A stretch of 64,000 nucleotides of DNA from Glutamicibacter halophytocola. GTDB taxonomy: Bacteria > Actinomycetota > Actinomycetes > Actinomycetales > Micrococcaceae. The position numbers were made by a program, and so were the translations under genes. The notes under the pieces are model-generated. The model saw only the letters and a list, made by a program, of their open reading frames with translations. It had not been told where the DNA came from and ran no database searches. Each line of letters starts with the position of its first letter. The first letter of the stretch is position 1. This document shows, piece after piece, positions 24,511 through 32,511 of the stretch. The stretch is from positions 2,480,001-2,544,000 of the forward strand of contig NZ_CP012750.1 of NCBI RefSeq assembly GCF_001302565.1, written 5' to 3'.

Positions 24511-24562
24511 AAGTTTAGTTGGTCTATGAGTCAAACCTATCAAACTTAGGCGCGTTTAGGTT
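24511..24562. promoter_or_regulatory. Operator-like repeats upstream of the XRE gene
   Basis: A cluster of related words precedes the XRE gene: AAGTTTAGTT (24511-24520), AACCTA (24534-24539), AAACTTAGG and TAGGTT (24557-24562). AACCTA and TAGGTT form an inverted pair. The XRE protein encoded 40 bp downstream is the likely binder. Confidence 0.35.
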
Positions 24563-24598
24563 ACTGTGCAATGAACGCGCCTGCGGGAACGTGGAAGC

Positions 24599-24871
24599 AT
24601 GCCTGCCCCAGTACCCGACATCCATGCCCTTGGCATCGAGATCGCACGCGCCCGACGGGAGCAGGGCATGTCGATCGACCGCCTCGCCGAAGCTGCTGGA
24701 GTGCATCGGAAATCGATCATCCAAATCGAGGCCGGCCGCGTCGCCGCAAAGATCAGCACGCTCCACGGGATCGCCCATGCGCTGGGCGTGCCTCTGACAG
24801 ATCTGGTGGCCGTCGTCTGCGCACGTCATCCGAAGTCGATCCACGTGAAGACGAGACTCGTTGAGCGCTGA
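24599..24871 (+). CDS. XRE-family DNA-binding protein
   Basis: 90 residues. Almost the whole protein is a Cro/CI helix-turn-helix: LGIEIARARREQGMSIDRLAEAAGVHRKSIIQIEAGRVAAKISTLHGIAHALGVPLTDL. It is convergent with ardA. Its target is unknown; the repeats just upstream suggest autoregulation. Confidence 0.8.
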   Translation: MPAPVPDIHALGIEIARARREQGMSIDRLAEAAGVHRKSIIQIEAGRVAAKISTLHGIAHALGVPLTDLVAVVCARHPKSIHVKTRLVER

Positions 24872-24882
24872 TCGCAGCCTGG

Positions 24883-25410
24883 TCACACCGATCTGAAGAC
24901 GAACACCCCGCCGCCTGGCGCACTGGCCGTCGAGTGCTCTTGCTCAAGGTCGCGGGCCCAGGCCTGCCAGTTGAAGTACCGGCGTACTTCTTCGTTCACT
25001 CCATCAAGCAAGGCGATGCCATCAACCAGCTCCCTGGCGTAGTCGTCGAACGAGTCCCAGCGCCCCGCGTACTGGTCTTGGAATGCTTCGAGACCTCCGT
25101 CCTCGGAACTGTTCTCGCCGGAGTGCTCCCAAGCGCAGAACGCAGACCAGAGATCGTTGCCCAGGCGCTCGTACGCCTCGGCCCACGGAACCACATCAAG
25201 GGGCGAGCACTCGCCTTCGATGGGCAGGTTCTCTTGGTCAAAGACCCATAGTTCCTCGTGGTCGCCTACGGGGCGGCGCACTGCGTCATGCAGGCCCTGA
25301 ATCGTAACTGCCGTTGCCTCGTCCAAGTCGTACCACTCGCCTATTAGGCGACCCTCGTTGTAGCAAGCCAGGCAGCCGATCCAGACGCTGGGCTTGTTCT
25401 CTTCAGGCAT
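24883..25410 (-). CDS. ardA: ArdA-type antirestriction protein
   Basis: 175 residues with GGAGAGGA upstream. It opens with SVWIGCLACYNEGRLIGEWYDLDEATAV, the ArdA signature, continues with the acidic PLDVVPWAEAYERL and ends in an EEVRRYFNWQAWARDLE segment. ArdA proteins are acidic mimics of B-form DNA that block type I restriction enzymes when a mobile element enters a new host. This supports the region being a transferable element. It is notable that a restriction-modification module lies 6 kb away in the same island. Confidence 0.88.
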   Translation of the reverse strand: MPEENKPSVWIGCLACYNEGRLIGEWYDLDEATAVTIQGLHDAVRRPVGDHEELWVFDQENLPIEGECSPLDVVPWAEAYERLGNDLWSAFCAWEHSGENSSEDGGLEAFQDQYAGRWDSFDDYARELVDGIALLDGVNEEVRRYFNWQAWARDLEQEHSTASAPGGGVFVFRSV

Positions 25411-25497
25411 GATGCCGTCCTCTCCAGGAAGGGTTTCAGTCGATCGAGGAGGATCCCGGAGCCGATGGCTCGGCTCGGAAGATTGAGTTAAAAAGCA

Positions 25498-25533
25498 AGA
25501 CCTCCTGCCGCCCCAAAGAGCAGCAGGAGGTCT
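25498..25533 (-). terminator. Rho-independent terminator after the lipoprotein gene
   Basis: An 11-bp perfect stem (AGACCTCCTGC / GCAGGAGGTCT) with a 14-base loop. On the minus strand it is followed by TTGCTTTTTAAC. Confidence 0.85.
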
Positions 25534-25620
25534 GACAGGCAGAGCTATCTATCAACCGGCGTGGCACTCCCCATCCACGGTCTCGACAGTCCGTGAGAGC
25601 GCGACCTTCCGGCCCATCGG

Positions 25621-26052
25621 TCAGCTGCAGGCCGCGTCGAAGGCCTCGTTCTCGGGCATGGCCTTCCAGGGCTGGTTCTTGAGCTGGATGGAGCTGCCGT
25701 CGGCCGCGAAGACGACGTTGTCGGTGCCGGACTCGCTCTCGGTCCAGATGATCTGGTTGCCATCGACGCTCAGCGATCCGCGCCATCCGCCGTCCTTGTA
25801 GAGGGACGCGGTGTCACCATCACATTTGAAGCTGTAGACCGCGACAGAGCTTCCGTCGATCACGAGCTGGCGATCGGGGACGTCGCCGGTGCCGTGCATG
25901 TTCATCTGGTAGAAGACCTGGGTCTGGGGTTCCTCGGCTTGGGCATCGCTGCCGGAACCGCCGCAACCAGTCAGAACCATCAGTGTTCCGAAGGCCAGCG
26001 CCGAGAAGCCAACGGACTTCTTCTTCGTGGATCGTCCAAGGTCAAGTTTCAT
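25621..26052 (-). CDS. Secreted lipoprotein, hypothetical
   Basis: 143 residues from the ATG at 26052; a GTG at 26067 is possible. The basic start, a hydrophobic stretch (VGFSALAFGTLMVL) and the lipobox LTGC give a lipoprotein signal peptide with the lipidated Cys followed by GGSGSDAQA. The mature part is a small beta-rich domain with two Cys (FKCDGD and AACS at the end) that may pair. No enzyme motif is recognised. It belongs to a run of four surface or exported proteins on the minus strand (25.6-29.0 kb). Confidence 0.7.
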   Translation of the reverse strand: MKLDLGRSTKKKSVGFSALAFGTLMVLTGCGGSGSDAQAEEPQTQVFYQMNMHGTGDVPDRQLVIDGSSVAVYSFKCDGDTASLYKDGGWRGSLSVDGNQIIWTESESGTDNVVFAADGSSIQLKNQPWKAMPENEAFDAACS

Positions 26053-26091
26053 GCGTGGATTGCCCACTTTCGATAGGGAGCCAGTGGTCGA

Positions 26092-26724
26092 TTACGCAGC
26101 CAGCGACGAATCAGTGGCCGATTTGCGCAACCCCAAGAGAGCGAGGATCGAAGCAACGAGGATGACGGTGGACAACATGGACAACAGGACTGCGCCGGCA
26201 CCCACGGATCCGTATCCATCCGAGATGATCGCCATGTTCCCGAAGCCATCGATGCATCCGATCAAACCCCCTATGCCGCCGATTGTTCCGGCGAGAATGC
26301 AGGAGCGCTTGGTCTTGCTGGCCAGGAAGTAGATCGACGAGGCAATAACCAGCAAGAAGGCCACTATCAGGAAGATGCCTTCTCCTCGACTCTCGCTTCG
26401 GGAGAAGAAGTTCAGAGACCGTCCATAGCCGGTGACCATGGGCAAGAACAGGCTGAAGATTCCGAGGAACCCGGTAACTGGCAGCGCGAAGGGTGCCCAG
26501 CTCACCCATCCTTGGACACCTGGCTTCTGGCCGTCCTTCTGCTCGGCGAGCGCCTGCTTGACGGTACGAGCTGTGCGCCGAGTTGCAGGGGCCACATGGC
26601 CCTCGAACATCGCTTTCGCCCCGTGCGCGATCTGCTTCGCGCCATCCGACATCTGCCTAATCGACTGGTCCTTTGCCGAAGGATTCGCTTCCGGCGGAGT
26701 CGACAGATTGTCCTGCTCGCTCAT
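26092..26724 (-). CDS. Integral membrane protein, four predicted helices
   Basis: About 210 residues from the ATG at 26724; an ATG at 26739 is equally possible since no clean ribosome-binding site is seen. A soluble N-terminus of about 80 residues precedes helices at FALPVTGFLGIFSLFLPMV, GIFLIVAFLLVIASSIYFLA, ILAGTIGGIGGLIGCI and VLLSMLSTVILVASILALLG. The family is not recognised. It lies 40 bp upstream of the lipoprotein gene and is probably in one unit with it. Confidence 0.65.
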   Translation of the reverse strand: MSEQDNLSTPPEANPSAKDQSIRQMSDGAKQIAHGAKAMFEGHVAPATRRTARTVKQALAEQKDGQKPGVQGWVSWAPFALPVTGFLGIFSLFLPMVTGYGRSLNFFSRSESRGEGIFLIVAFLLVIASSIYFLASKTKRSCILAGTIGGIGGLIGCIDGFGNMAIISDGYGSVGAGAVLLSMLSTVILVASILALLGLRKSATDSSLAA

Positions 26725-26760
26725 AACCCCAAATTTCATTTCGGTTGATGTACGAGCCAA

Positions 26761-27006
26761 ACATATCTTAAATAGTAACCTTTACGCCACTGTGCAATTC
26801 ATGAAAATGCAATAAAGAGGCGGCCTCCTAGCGGGAAACTTGCGTGTGGCGCATCACTACGGATACAACGTCTCGATTCGCAACCACCTAGCGCATGAGT
26901 CCAGGAACCAATCTATTCACAGACCCAAGACCTTGAACCTCAAGCCTGCGGGCGCGCCAGATCGCGCCCACTCGACCTTCCATCGATCCCTACGCTGAGA
27001 AGCTGG
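26761..27006. other. Intergenic spacer
   Basis: About 245 bp between two minus-strand genes. It should hold the promoter of the membrane-protein gene (A+T-rich at 26755-26815). No gene is seen. Confidence 0.3.
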
Positions 27007-28182
27007 TTACGGCTTTAGCGCGAAACCCCTAAGGAACAATCCCCCGTGCACGTCCGCAACGTCGTCGTCGATTGTCGTGCGGCCCAGCTCCTGCCCGGTC
27101 CGGCGGTCATAACGGACAATCTCGTACTTCCCGTCGTCGTAGGGCTCAACCAACTGAACGACCTCGTCCCCGTGGAAGATGGCCCTGGACCTCACGGAGT
27201 CATCGGTATAGCCGGCCACCTCGAATTTCTTCTTAGTAGCGCCAGTTGTGAGGTCCGTGGACATGATCGAGTTGCCCACGCCGAACCATTCCAGCTTGCC
27301 ATCTCGGATGGACTCGGCGGTCATTTGCGGATATCCAGCGTCTTCGTGGCTCATCAACGGCTTGCCAAGCACGTCAGCGCGCATGGGGACTTCCGTGTAC
27401 TTGCCAGTGTCGGTGTCCCAGATCGAAAGGACAGGTTTCATGGGGTCTTCGAGCCCGCCTCCGACCGAGTCGGAGATATAGTAGACCTTTCCGTCCACGC
27501 ACGGCGCGTCCGGAACGATCGCATTGTCACGGGCTTTCTCGTTCAGACCGACTTGTTTCTCCTTGCCGTCTGGCGTACCTGTGATCTGGTTGAACATGAC
27601 CGGTTCGGTCTCAGGATCCCCTGTCTTCGAGTAGCGACCCGTCGCGCGCCCAGCGCCGAAGATCTTTCCCCCGCAATTGGCAGTGACGTAGTACCCGCCC
27701 TCGACCTCGTTCAGGGAGCTCTCACCACCGGTGGTTGTCACGATTTGAGTGCCGTAGCCGCCCTCATCAGAGAACCCGAAGTTGTAGATGCCAACCACCG
27801 ACTCGGGGCCGGTAGCCAGCATGGCGTACTGGCTATCAGTCTTCTCGCTCGGAATGCTCTGGAGGCCGCTCTGATCAAGGAGGTAATCGTTTCTCATGTC
27901 ACTGAAGACCAAGGCTTTCTCAGTCCAGGCCATTGCCCCGTAATCCATCCCCAATGTGGGGATTGCTGACAATGAACCATCAGCGTCGACTAGAACGACC
28001 TTCCCGTATTGGTTCTCCTGGTCGAGCTCCGTGCTGGGCGCACTGAAGTACAGGGCATACTCCGCGTCTCCGATGCTCTCAGGTACCGAAAGAGCGGCCT
28101 GTGTCGTGCCGCTGCAAGCTGTGAGGACCACGGGAAGTGCGCCCAGCGCAATAAGCGCATGTTTCATACGTCGCATGTTCAT
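27007..28182 (-). CDS. Lipoprotein with beta-propeller-like repeats
   Basis: 391 residues. The signal (MKHALIALGALPVVLTAC) has the lipobox LTAC followed by SGTTQA. The mature protein is a chain of short beta segments with recurring patterns such as GKVVLVDADGSL, KVYYISDS, LSIWDTDTGKYTEV, KLEWFGVGNSIMSTDLTTG and YEIVRYDRRTGQEL. These look like the blades of a PQQ- or WD-type propeller, a fold used for binding at the cell surface. No catalytic residues can be assigned. It lies downstream of the papain-like gene, from which it is separated by a terminator. Confidence 0.7.
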   Translation of the reverse strand: MNMRRMKHALIALGALPVVLTACSGTTQAALSVPESIGDAEYALYFSAPSTELDQENQYGKVVLVDADGSLSAIPTLGMDYGAMAWTEKALVFSDMRNDYLLDQSGLQSIPSEKTDSQYAMLATGPESVVGIYNFGFSDEGGYGTQIVTTTGGESSLNEVEGGYYVTANCGGKIFGAGRATGRYSKTGDPETEPVMFNQITGTPDGKEKQVGLNEKARDNAIVPDAPCVDGKVYYISDSVGGGLEDPMKPVLSIWDTDTGKYTEVPMRADVLGKPLMSHEDAGYPQMTAESIRDGKLEWFGVGNSIMSTDLTTGATKKKFEVAGYTDDSVRSRAIFHGDEVVQLVEPYDDGKYEIVRYDRRTGQELGRTTIDDDVADVHGGLFLRGFALKP

Positions 28183-28199
28183 ATTTCCGATCTACTGAG

Positions 28200-28233
28200 T
28201 TCAGGCCGGCCCAATTAAATGGGTCGGCCTGAA
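28200..28233 (-). terminator. Terminator between the papain-like and lipoprotein genes
   Basis: A 14-bp stem with one G-T pair (TTCAGGCCGGCCCA / TGGGTCGGCCTGAA) around the loop ATTAAA, 20 bp past the stop of the upstream gene. Confidence 0.75.
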
Positions 28234-28252
28234 CGAGCTACGTCAATGGAAG

Positions 28253-29002
28253 CTAAAGAGTCTTGTAAGTGGTGGTTTTGGAGGAATCCTTGATGTTGTA
28301 CGGATAAACACCTGGTCCGCCGTTGCCATCTAGATCAATGCCCGTTGCGGCCTTGTATGCAGCCCACACCAATTGCGAGCAATTCATCTTGGAACCAGTG
28401 GTGGACTTGTTGAATGCGAAATTCGTGTTGTAGTCCTTGCCGCGCAATTTGTTGTAGGCGTGGTTGGCAGCCTTGCCTCTCTGCGTAGAAGTCGTCTTAA
28501 TGTATTGCTTCACCGCTCCTCTGGCGACCTTGTAGTTGCTCGCTCCGATGGAGCGGCTACGCTTTTTCGTACCCGGGGCTTCTACGATGGTGCCGGTCGT
28601 GTAGTAGATGCCCGTGTGGCCATGCTGCACAAAGCCTGTGGCTGCCGGCGACACAAAGATGTCGCCTTTGCGCGATGCGCTCTTCAGATAGACACCAGAG
28701 CTGCTTCCCCCGCCTTTGCTTGCGGCAGATGCCAGTCCGTCCGTACCGCCTGCGCTGGCTGCGTCCTTTGCCGACTCCTTGCTCTCCGAGAGAGCGCGTT
28801 GGATCGCTTGATCCAAGCTTATTTTCTCGCTCTTGGCGTAGTCACTGAGCGAGGACTTCAACTCGGAAGTCGAGATACCGGGATTCAGCTTGGACAGCTG
28901 GTTGAGAGCATCTGGGCCAGTTGCTGCTGTTGCGGGCAAGGCAGATCCGATCACGAGCAGACCTGAGATAGCGAGACCCGACAAGGCATAGAGTTTCTTC
29001 AT
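28253..29002 (-). CDS. Secreted permuted papain-like (YiiX/NlpC-P60 superfamily) hydrolase
   Basis: 249 residues from the ATG at 29002, preceded by GGAGG. A Sec signal peptide (MKKLYALSGLAISGLLVIGSALPATAATG, cleavage after ATA) is followed by a helical linker rich in Ser and Lys. The catalytic domain follows: GDIFVSP...FVQHGHTGIYYTTGTIVEAPG carries the His and KMNCSQLVWAAYKAATGIDLDGNGG the Cys. This His-before-Cys order is that of circularly permuted papain-like enzymes (YiiX, LRAT-like), which act as amidases or peptidases on cell-wall or lipid substrates. A role in recipient cell-wall opening during transfer or in surface modification is possible but unproven. Confidence 0.75.
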   Translation of the reverse strand: MKKLYALSGLAISGLLVIGSALPATAATGPDALNQLSKLNPGISTSELKSSLSDYAKSEKISLDQAIQRALSESKESAKDAASAGGTDGLASAASKGGGSSSGVYLKSASRKGDIFVSPAATGFVQHGHTGIYYTTGTIVEAPGTKKRSRSIGASNYKVARGAVKQYIKTTSTQRGKAANHAYNKLRGKDYNTNFAFNKSTTGSKMNCSQLVWAAYKAATGIDLDGNGGPGVYPYNIKDSSKTTTYKTL

Positions 29003-29538
29003 GGTTGCACCTCCAGTGCAAGTTTGTAAGGAAAATGGAGCCTGCCGAGCGCGCAAAATGACAAGGAAATGGCATGAGCGGCAAAGCGAGGCATACGGCG
29101 CAATTAGCGCTCCGACAAGCAATTCAAGAGAAGAATGGCCCAACCATCAACTGGGAAACCCGTTGAATAATCCTGAGAATAGAATTAAAAGGCGTCGGGA
29201 GCCAAGAAACCCAAGAAGTTCTCGACATATTGAGTATGTTGTCCGTAACAATTGAATTACTGCTTCTGATTAGGCATTGCTTTATAGCGACATTCGATTT
29301 GCACTTCAAGGTTTCTCGCACGCTTTTGCCATGACAGCACTTATCAGAATGGACCCTCATATTTTTTTCGAATCAGCGATCACATTCTCCAGCCGATTCA
29401 ACTTCCGCCTATATAGCCTTTAGCCGCCCGATTGAGTTCCGTCTCGATAGCTAACAAGACTCCATAGTCGAGCGTTACCACTGCAATACGTCAGCCACGG
29501 GTGCAGCGGCAACTGCCGTGCCCCGAGACTCCTGATTC
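29003..29538. other. A+T-rich intergenic region between the papain-like gene and the integrase 3' end
   Basis: About 535 bp without a supported gene; a 78-codon open frame at 29124-29360 (minus) has no ribosome-binding site or similarity. It includes the promoter of the papain-like gene. Near its right end is a degenerate direct repeat, CCGATTCAACTTCCG (29393) and CCGATTGAGTTCCG (29428), each followed by a (T/G)ATAGC, 35 bp apart. It may be part of an attachment region. Confidence 0.4.
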
Positions 29539-31074
29539 TCAGCGATCCGCAGCAGTGCCCGGCACTGCTCTGGGAGTGATCTCCACCGTTGTGGGATCGA
29601 AGGTCTTCTTGCCCCGCGGATGCGGATGCAGCTTCACCGTCATGAAGAAGTCGATGACCCGGCGCTTGATCATCAGATCGGCATCGTCGAACGCCTTCAC
29701 TGGGCTCTTGGCATCCAGTACTCCCCCGAGATCCGTGGTGATCGTCAAGTTGCGGCGCTCCTTCTCCAGCGCAGCGATCTTGGTGAGCTCTCTGTCCCTG
29801 GTGCGCTTGAGATCGTGGCCCTCGATCAGCTCGTTGTCGTAGTCATTCTGGGCACGCTTGATTCTACCCTCATGGATGCCGATTTCAGCCCTGATCGCCT
29901 GGAGCCGAGGTTCATCAAGGCTCGGGATCGTGTCGACCAGGTCAGGACGACCCAGTCGCTCGCGGACGACAGCCAAAACGAACTGGTCGATCTGCTCCCT
30001 TGAACGCATGATGTGGCCCTCGCAGCGGTAGCGCTGGCTGTGGGCCTTGACCGGCTTCTCGCAGATGCCGCAGAGGAAGAGACCCGAGCCGATGTGCTTG
30101 CGAGCAGTCGAGCCGGTTCGGTTGGTGACCCTCTCGGGCGCATTCAGGCGCTCTTGGACCGTCCACCACACATCGGGCTCAACGATGGGGGTCCACTGCC
30201 CTGCAATGGGATCCCCGTCCTCGTCGCGCACGATCTGGGCGTACCAGGTCCTGCGCTTGTTCTCGGCGCGAGCATTGCGATCGGTGTATACCGAGTAGCC
30301 GGCGTAGCGGGGATTGCGCAGGATGCCGAGCACCGTCGAAGAGTCCCATGGGCCATCGGATGGCACGGGTGCCGGATCCTCGCCGTTAGCTGTCCTGCGC
30401 ACGTTGCGCTCGATCGCCAGCGTCCTGTTGCGCTTGGGCAGGTGCGGCAGCGAGGCCGGGATGTAGTCGGCTTCGAGGCCGGACAGCCCCTTGGCGATCG
30501 ACGCGATAGAAGGCCCATCACTGATGGCGAACAGGCGGAAGATCTCATGGACCGCTGCTGCCTCGTCCTCGATCAGATCGCCGTTGGTGGCATACCCCAG
30601 TGGGCGCACGCCCTTGGGAGCACGGCCCTGCATGGCCCGCTGCAGCTGCGCCCGCGACTGGCGCTCGGCCTTGCGCCGCACTTCGAAGCGGGCAATGGCA
30701 GCCAGCATCGTCGCGCGGAACTCTCCATCGGCGGTCGACAGGTCGATGTCGCCACTGACCGTCACCGCCATGAGGTTGTGCTCAATGAGCACGAGCAAGT
30801 CCTGGAGACTGCGCAGGAGGCGGTCCAAGTCAACACCGATGACGGTGTCGATCTTGCCGGCATCGGCGTCGGCGAGCATCCGCGCCCAGTTCGAGCCCGG
30901 ACCGCGGCTCTTGGATGCGGAGAGGCCATCGTCGACGTACTCGTCCACGATGACCCAGCCACGCTCGTTCGCCAGCTTCCTGATGCGCGGCAGCTGCCGG
31001 TCGATGCCATCAGGGTCGGCTTTGGACTGGCGGGCGTACAGAGCTGCGCGGCGGGGTTCAGAAGTCACGTACAC
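29539..31074 (-). CDS. int: Large serine recombinase (integrase)
   Basis: 511 residues from a GTG at 31074; a GTG at 31068 is an alternative. The frame is open to 31251, but the catalytic fold begins here. The resolvase domain has RAALYARQS, with the Ser as nucleophile, and GVDLDRLLRSLQDL. The recombinase domain follows (PLGYATNGDLIEDEAAAVHEIFRLFA; STVLGILRNPRYAGYSVYTDR). The zinc ribbon is GLFLCGICEKPVKAH...YRCEGH, and a coiled coil (RAEIGIHEGRIKRAQNDYDNELI) completes the typical set. Such enzymes integrate phages and integrative elements unidirectionally and need a separate excision factor. It marks the right end of the mobilizable element; the attachment site is expected beside its start or stop. 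Confidence 0.9.
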   Translation of the reverse strand: MYVTSEPRRAALYARQSKADPDGIDRQLPRIRKLANERGWVIVDEYVDDGLSASKSRGPGSNWARMLADADAGKIDTVIGVDLDRLLRSLQDLLVLIEHNLMAVTVSGDIDLSTADGEFRATMLAAIARFEVRRKAERQSRAQLQRAMQGRAPKGVRPLGYATNGDLIEDEAAAVHEIFRLFAISDGPSIASIAKGLSGLEADYIPASLPHLPKRNRTLAIERNVRRTANGEDPAPVPSDGPWDSSTVLGILRNPRYAGYSVYTDRNARAENKRRTWYAQIVRDEDGDPIAGQWTPIVEPDVWWTVQERLNAPERVTNRTGSTARKHIGSGLFLCGICEKPVKAHSQRYRCEGHIMRSREQIDQFVLAVVRERLGRPDLVDTIPSLDEPRLQAIRAEIGIHEGRIKRAQNDYDNELIEGHDLKRTRDRELTKIAALEKERRNLTITTDLGGVLDAKSPVKAFDDADLMIKRRVIDFFMTVKLHPHPRGKKTFDPTTVEITPRAVPGTAADR

Positions 31075-31144
31075 GAGCTTAACTCGAGATGATTCATATC
31101 GTGGGTATGCCAAGCTGCCAGCTATACCCTGACTAGCGCGTGCG

Positions 31145-31577
31145 TTAGGTTGGAAGATGGAACTGCTTGACGATGGTACTACTGTCGGCGATTTCAACCT
31201 CTGCCACAAACGGGCCGCGGAGACACGGATACGGCATGGTCGCCCCGGCACCCGCCATGACTACCTCTTCAATGACGAACTCGGCGCAGTGGTTCGGTTC
31301 CATGCGGGACGACTTCTTGCCGTCGGTCGTCGTGACAAGAACGCGGAGGCGTTCGTGGTGCTTTCCCCGGTTGGCCAGATGGACTGATTTTGATGGTGAA
31401 CCCCCGGTCCCGACTCTCGACCGCAATGACCAGACGATGTCCGTCAACGACGCGGTGCTCCTCCTGCCGGTATTCCGCCCTCTCGTGCCGCAGCTCGACC
31501 TGCGCGGTAGGGCGCAAGACATTCGCAACCTTCGGTGCCACGTTTATCAACGGCGCGATCAGCGCGATCGGTTCCAC
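31145..31577 (-). pseudogene. Frameshifted hypothetical gene
   Basis: Two overlapping minus-strand frames read as one protein with a one-base offset. The first, from ATG 31577, begins MEPIALIAPLINVAPKVANV and reads sensibly to VIAVESRDRGFTIK. The second then continues SVHLANRGKHHERLRVLVTT...VIEEVVMAG...FVAEVEIADSS to a stop at 31145. The switch lies at an A4 run (31393-31396 on the plus strand as TTTT). The joined product would be about 144 residues with a beta-rich C-terminus. It may be a real loss-of-function change or a sequencing error in the homopolymer. It sits just upstream of the integrase start, beside the expected element end. Confidence 0.45.
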
Positions 31578-31620
31578 GGACTAACCATGCACCCGCAGCG
31601 GCTACTTCGTGTTGCCAGAT

Positions 31621-31647
31621 GCAGAGGTTGCTCTACGCCGGAACTCC
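31621..31647. repeat. Left copy of split direct repeat flanking the RM module
   Basis: GCAGAGGTT (31621-31629), seven bases GCTCTAC, then GCCGGAACTCC (31637-31647). The same two blocks with the same 7-base spacing occur at 35314-35340 inside the 3' end of ychF. Confidence 0.7.
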
Positions 31648-31662
31648 GCGCTGTTCTGTGCG

Positions 31663-32511
31663 CTAATCATGATTTGACATCGCATTGTCTAGACGACGAT
31701 GGACCATGGACACCATGGTCAATACCTCGAGGACCTCCTCCTCGCCGATCGACCGACGCAACCGGGGATCATGCGCAGTTGGATTTCGGTAGAGCCCATT
31801 CAACCCCTTGAGGAGATTCGCAAGCCCTGTTTGCTCATCTCGCTCGGTTTGCGTCTGCAGAGAGTTGATAGCCAGCAGCGGAACACCGGACTTGCCGAGT
31901 GAGAGGACAGCATCTACAAGCCCCGCTCCGTCTCCAGATAAGCCAGAAAGACTCCGAAGCTTGTCGAAGATGCTCTTGGTGGCTTCGAGACAGGCATGGA
32001 AATGCGCCTTCTTCAGGATCTCGACCGAGCAGTATTTGAGCACTTCAGGATGGCACCTACGGCGATCCAACTCATCACGGATCGAAGTCGCCACCCTGCT
32101 CGCCTCGTCAAGAGTATGTGCGACAGCCCCGGTCGCCACCTTGCCGTCGTCGTTCACATGGAGCCCGACGAACGCCAAGCGTTCATTGAGACGATCCTGG
32201 CGGAGCGTGAAGAGGTCCGGCCGATCGCGATAGCGAACCGGCTCCATCGCCGCGACGATAAACGTGATGACGCGTTTGGCGCTCTGGTAGCGATTCTGCG
32301 CAGCGACGAACGACTCCGCTAGTCTGTCGCGCTTCGTCGCGGTGGGCAGCGGGTCCTCCATCCGAAGGCGGACCAGCAAATCACCGATCTCGCGACCAGT
32401 GAGTCCATCGGCAGTGTCCGCGAGAACCGCGGCAATCTCCTTGAGGGTCGAGTACGACCACGCAGTCGGCAGGTAGCTCATCAGGTCAAGCGACTGAGGC
32501 CGCAACCCCAT
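31663..32511 (-). CDS. TIGR02391 (Ymh)/Abi-like HEPN protein in RM locus
   Basis: 282 residues from the ATG at 32511, overlapping the specificity-subunit gene by 26 bp; a second ATG at 32481 would remove the overlap. The C-terminal third reads HFHACLEATKSIFDKLRSLSGLSGDGAGLVDAVLS ... GLANLLKGLNGLYRNPTAHDPR, the TIGR02391/Ymh pattern. RNPTAH (about residue 243) is the Rx4H motif of HEPN ribonucleases. Proteins of this family occur in restriction and abortive-infection loci. As third gene of the RM operon it may be a suicide RNase that acts when restriction fails, but this is inference. Confidence 0.7.
   Translation of the reverse strand: MGLRPQSLDLMSYLPTAWSYSTLKEIAAVLADTADGLTGREIGDLLVRLRMEDPLPTATKRDRLAESFVAAQNRYQSAKRVITFIVAAMEPVRYRDRPDLFTLRQDRLNERLAFVGLHVNDDGKVATGAVAHTLDEASRVATSIRDELDRRRCHPEVLKYCSVEILKKAHFHACLEATKSIFDKLRSLSGLSGDGAGLVDAVLSLGKSGVPLLAINSLQTQTERDEQTGLANLLKGLNGLYRNPTAHDPRLRRSIGEEEVLEVLTMVSMVHRRLDNAMSNHD

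Larger units (their letters stand above)
5400..31140. mobile_element. Putative integrative and mobilizable element (about 25.7 kb; ends approximate)
   Basis: Within this span lie, in order, iterons, XRE repressor, excisionase-like protein, Rep helicase and small genes, GGCCA array, oriT-like hairpin, mobC, mobA, cargo (OLD nuclease, P450-RiPP cassette, resolvase, surface proteins), ardA and a large serine integrase. No type IV secretion or FtsK/Tra translocation genes are present, so transfer would need a helper. The ends are set by the first iterons and the integrase start; I did not find a direct repeat that proves them. Confidence 0.6.

Noticed and set aside
5258-31140. Direct repeat marking both ends of the large serine integrase element
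   Set aside because: I compared 5258-5546 with 31074-31145 and saw only short words such as GTGGGT; this does not support an attL/attR call.
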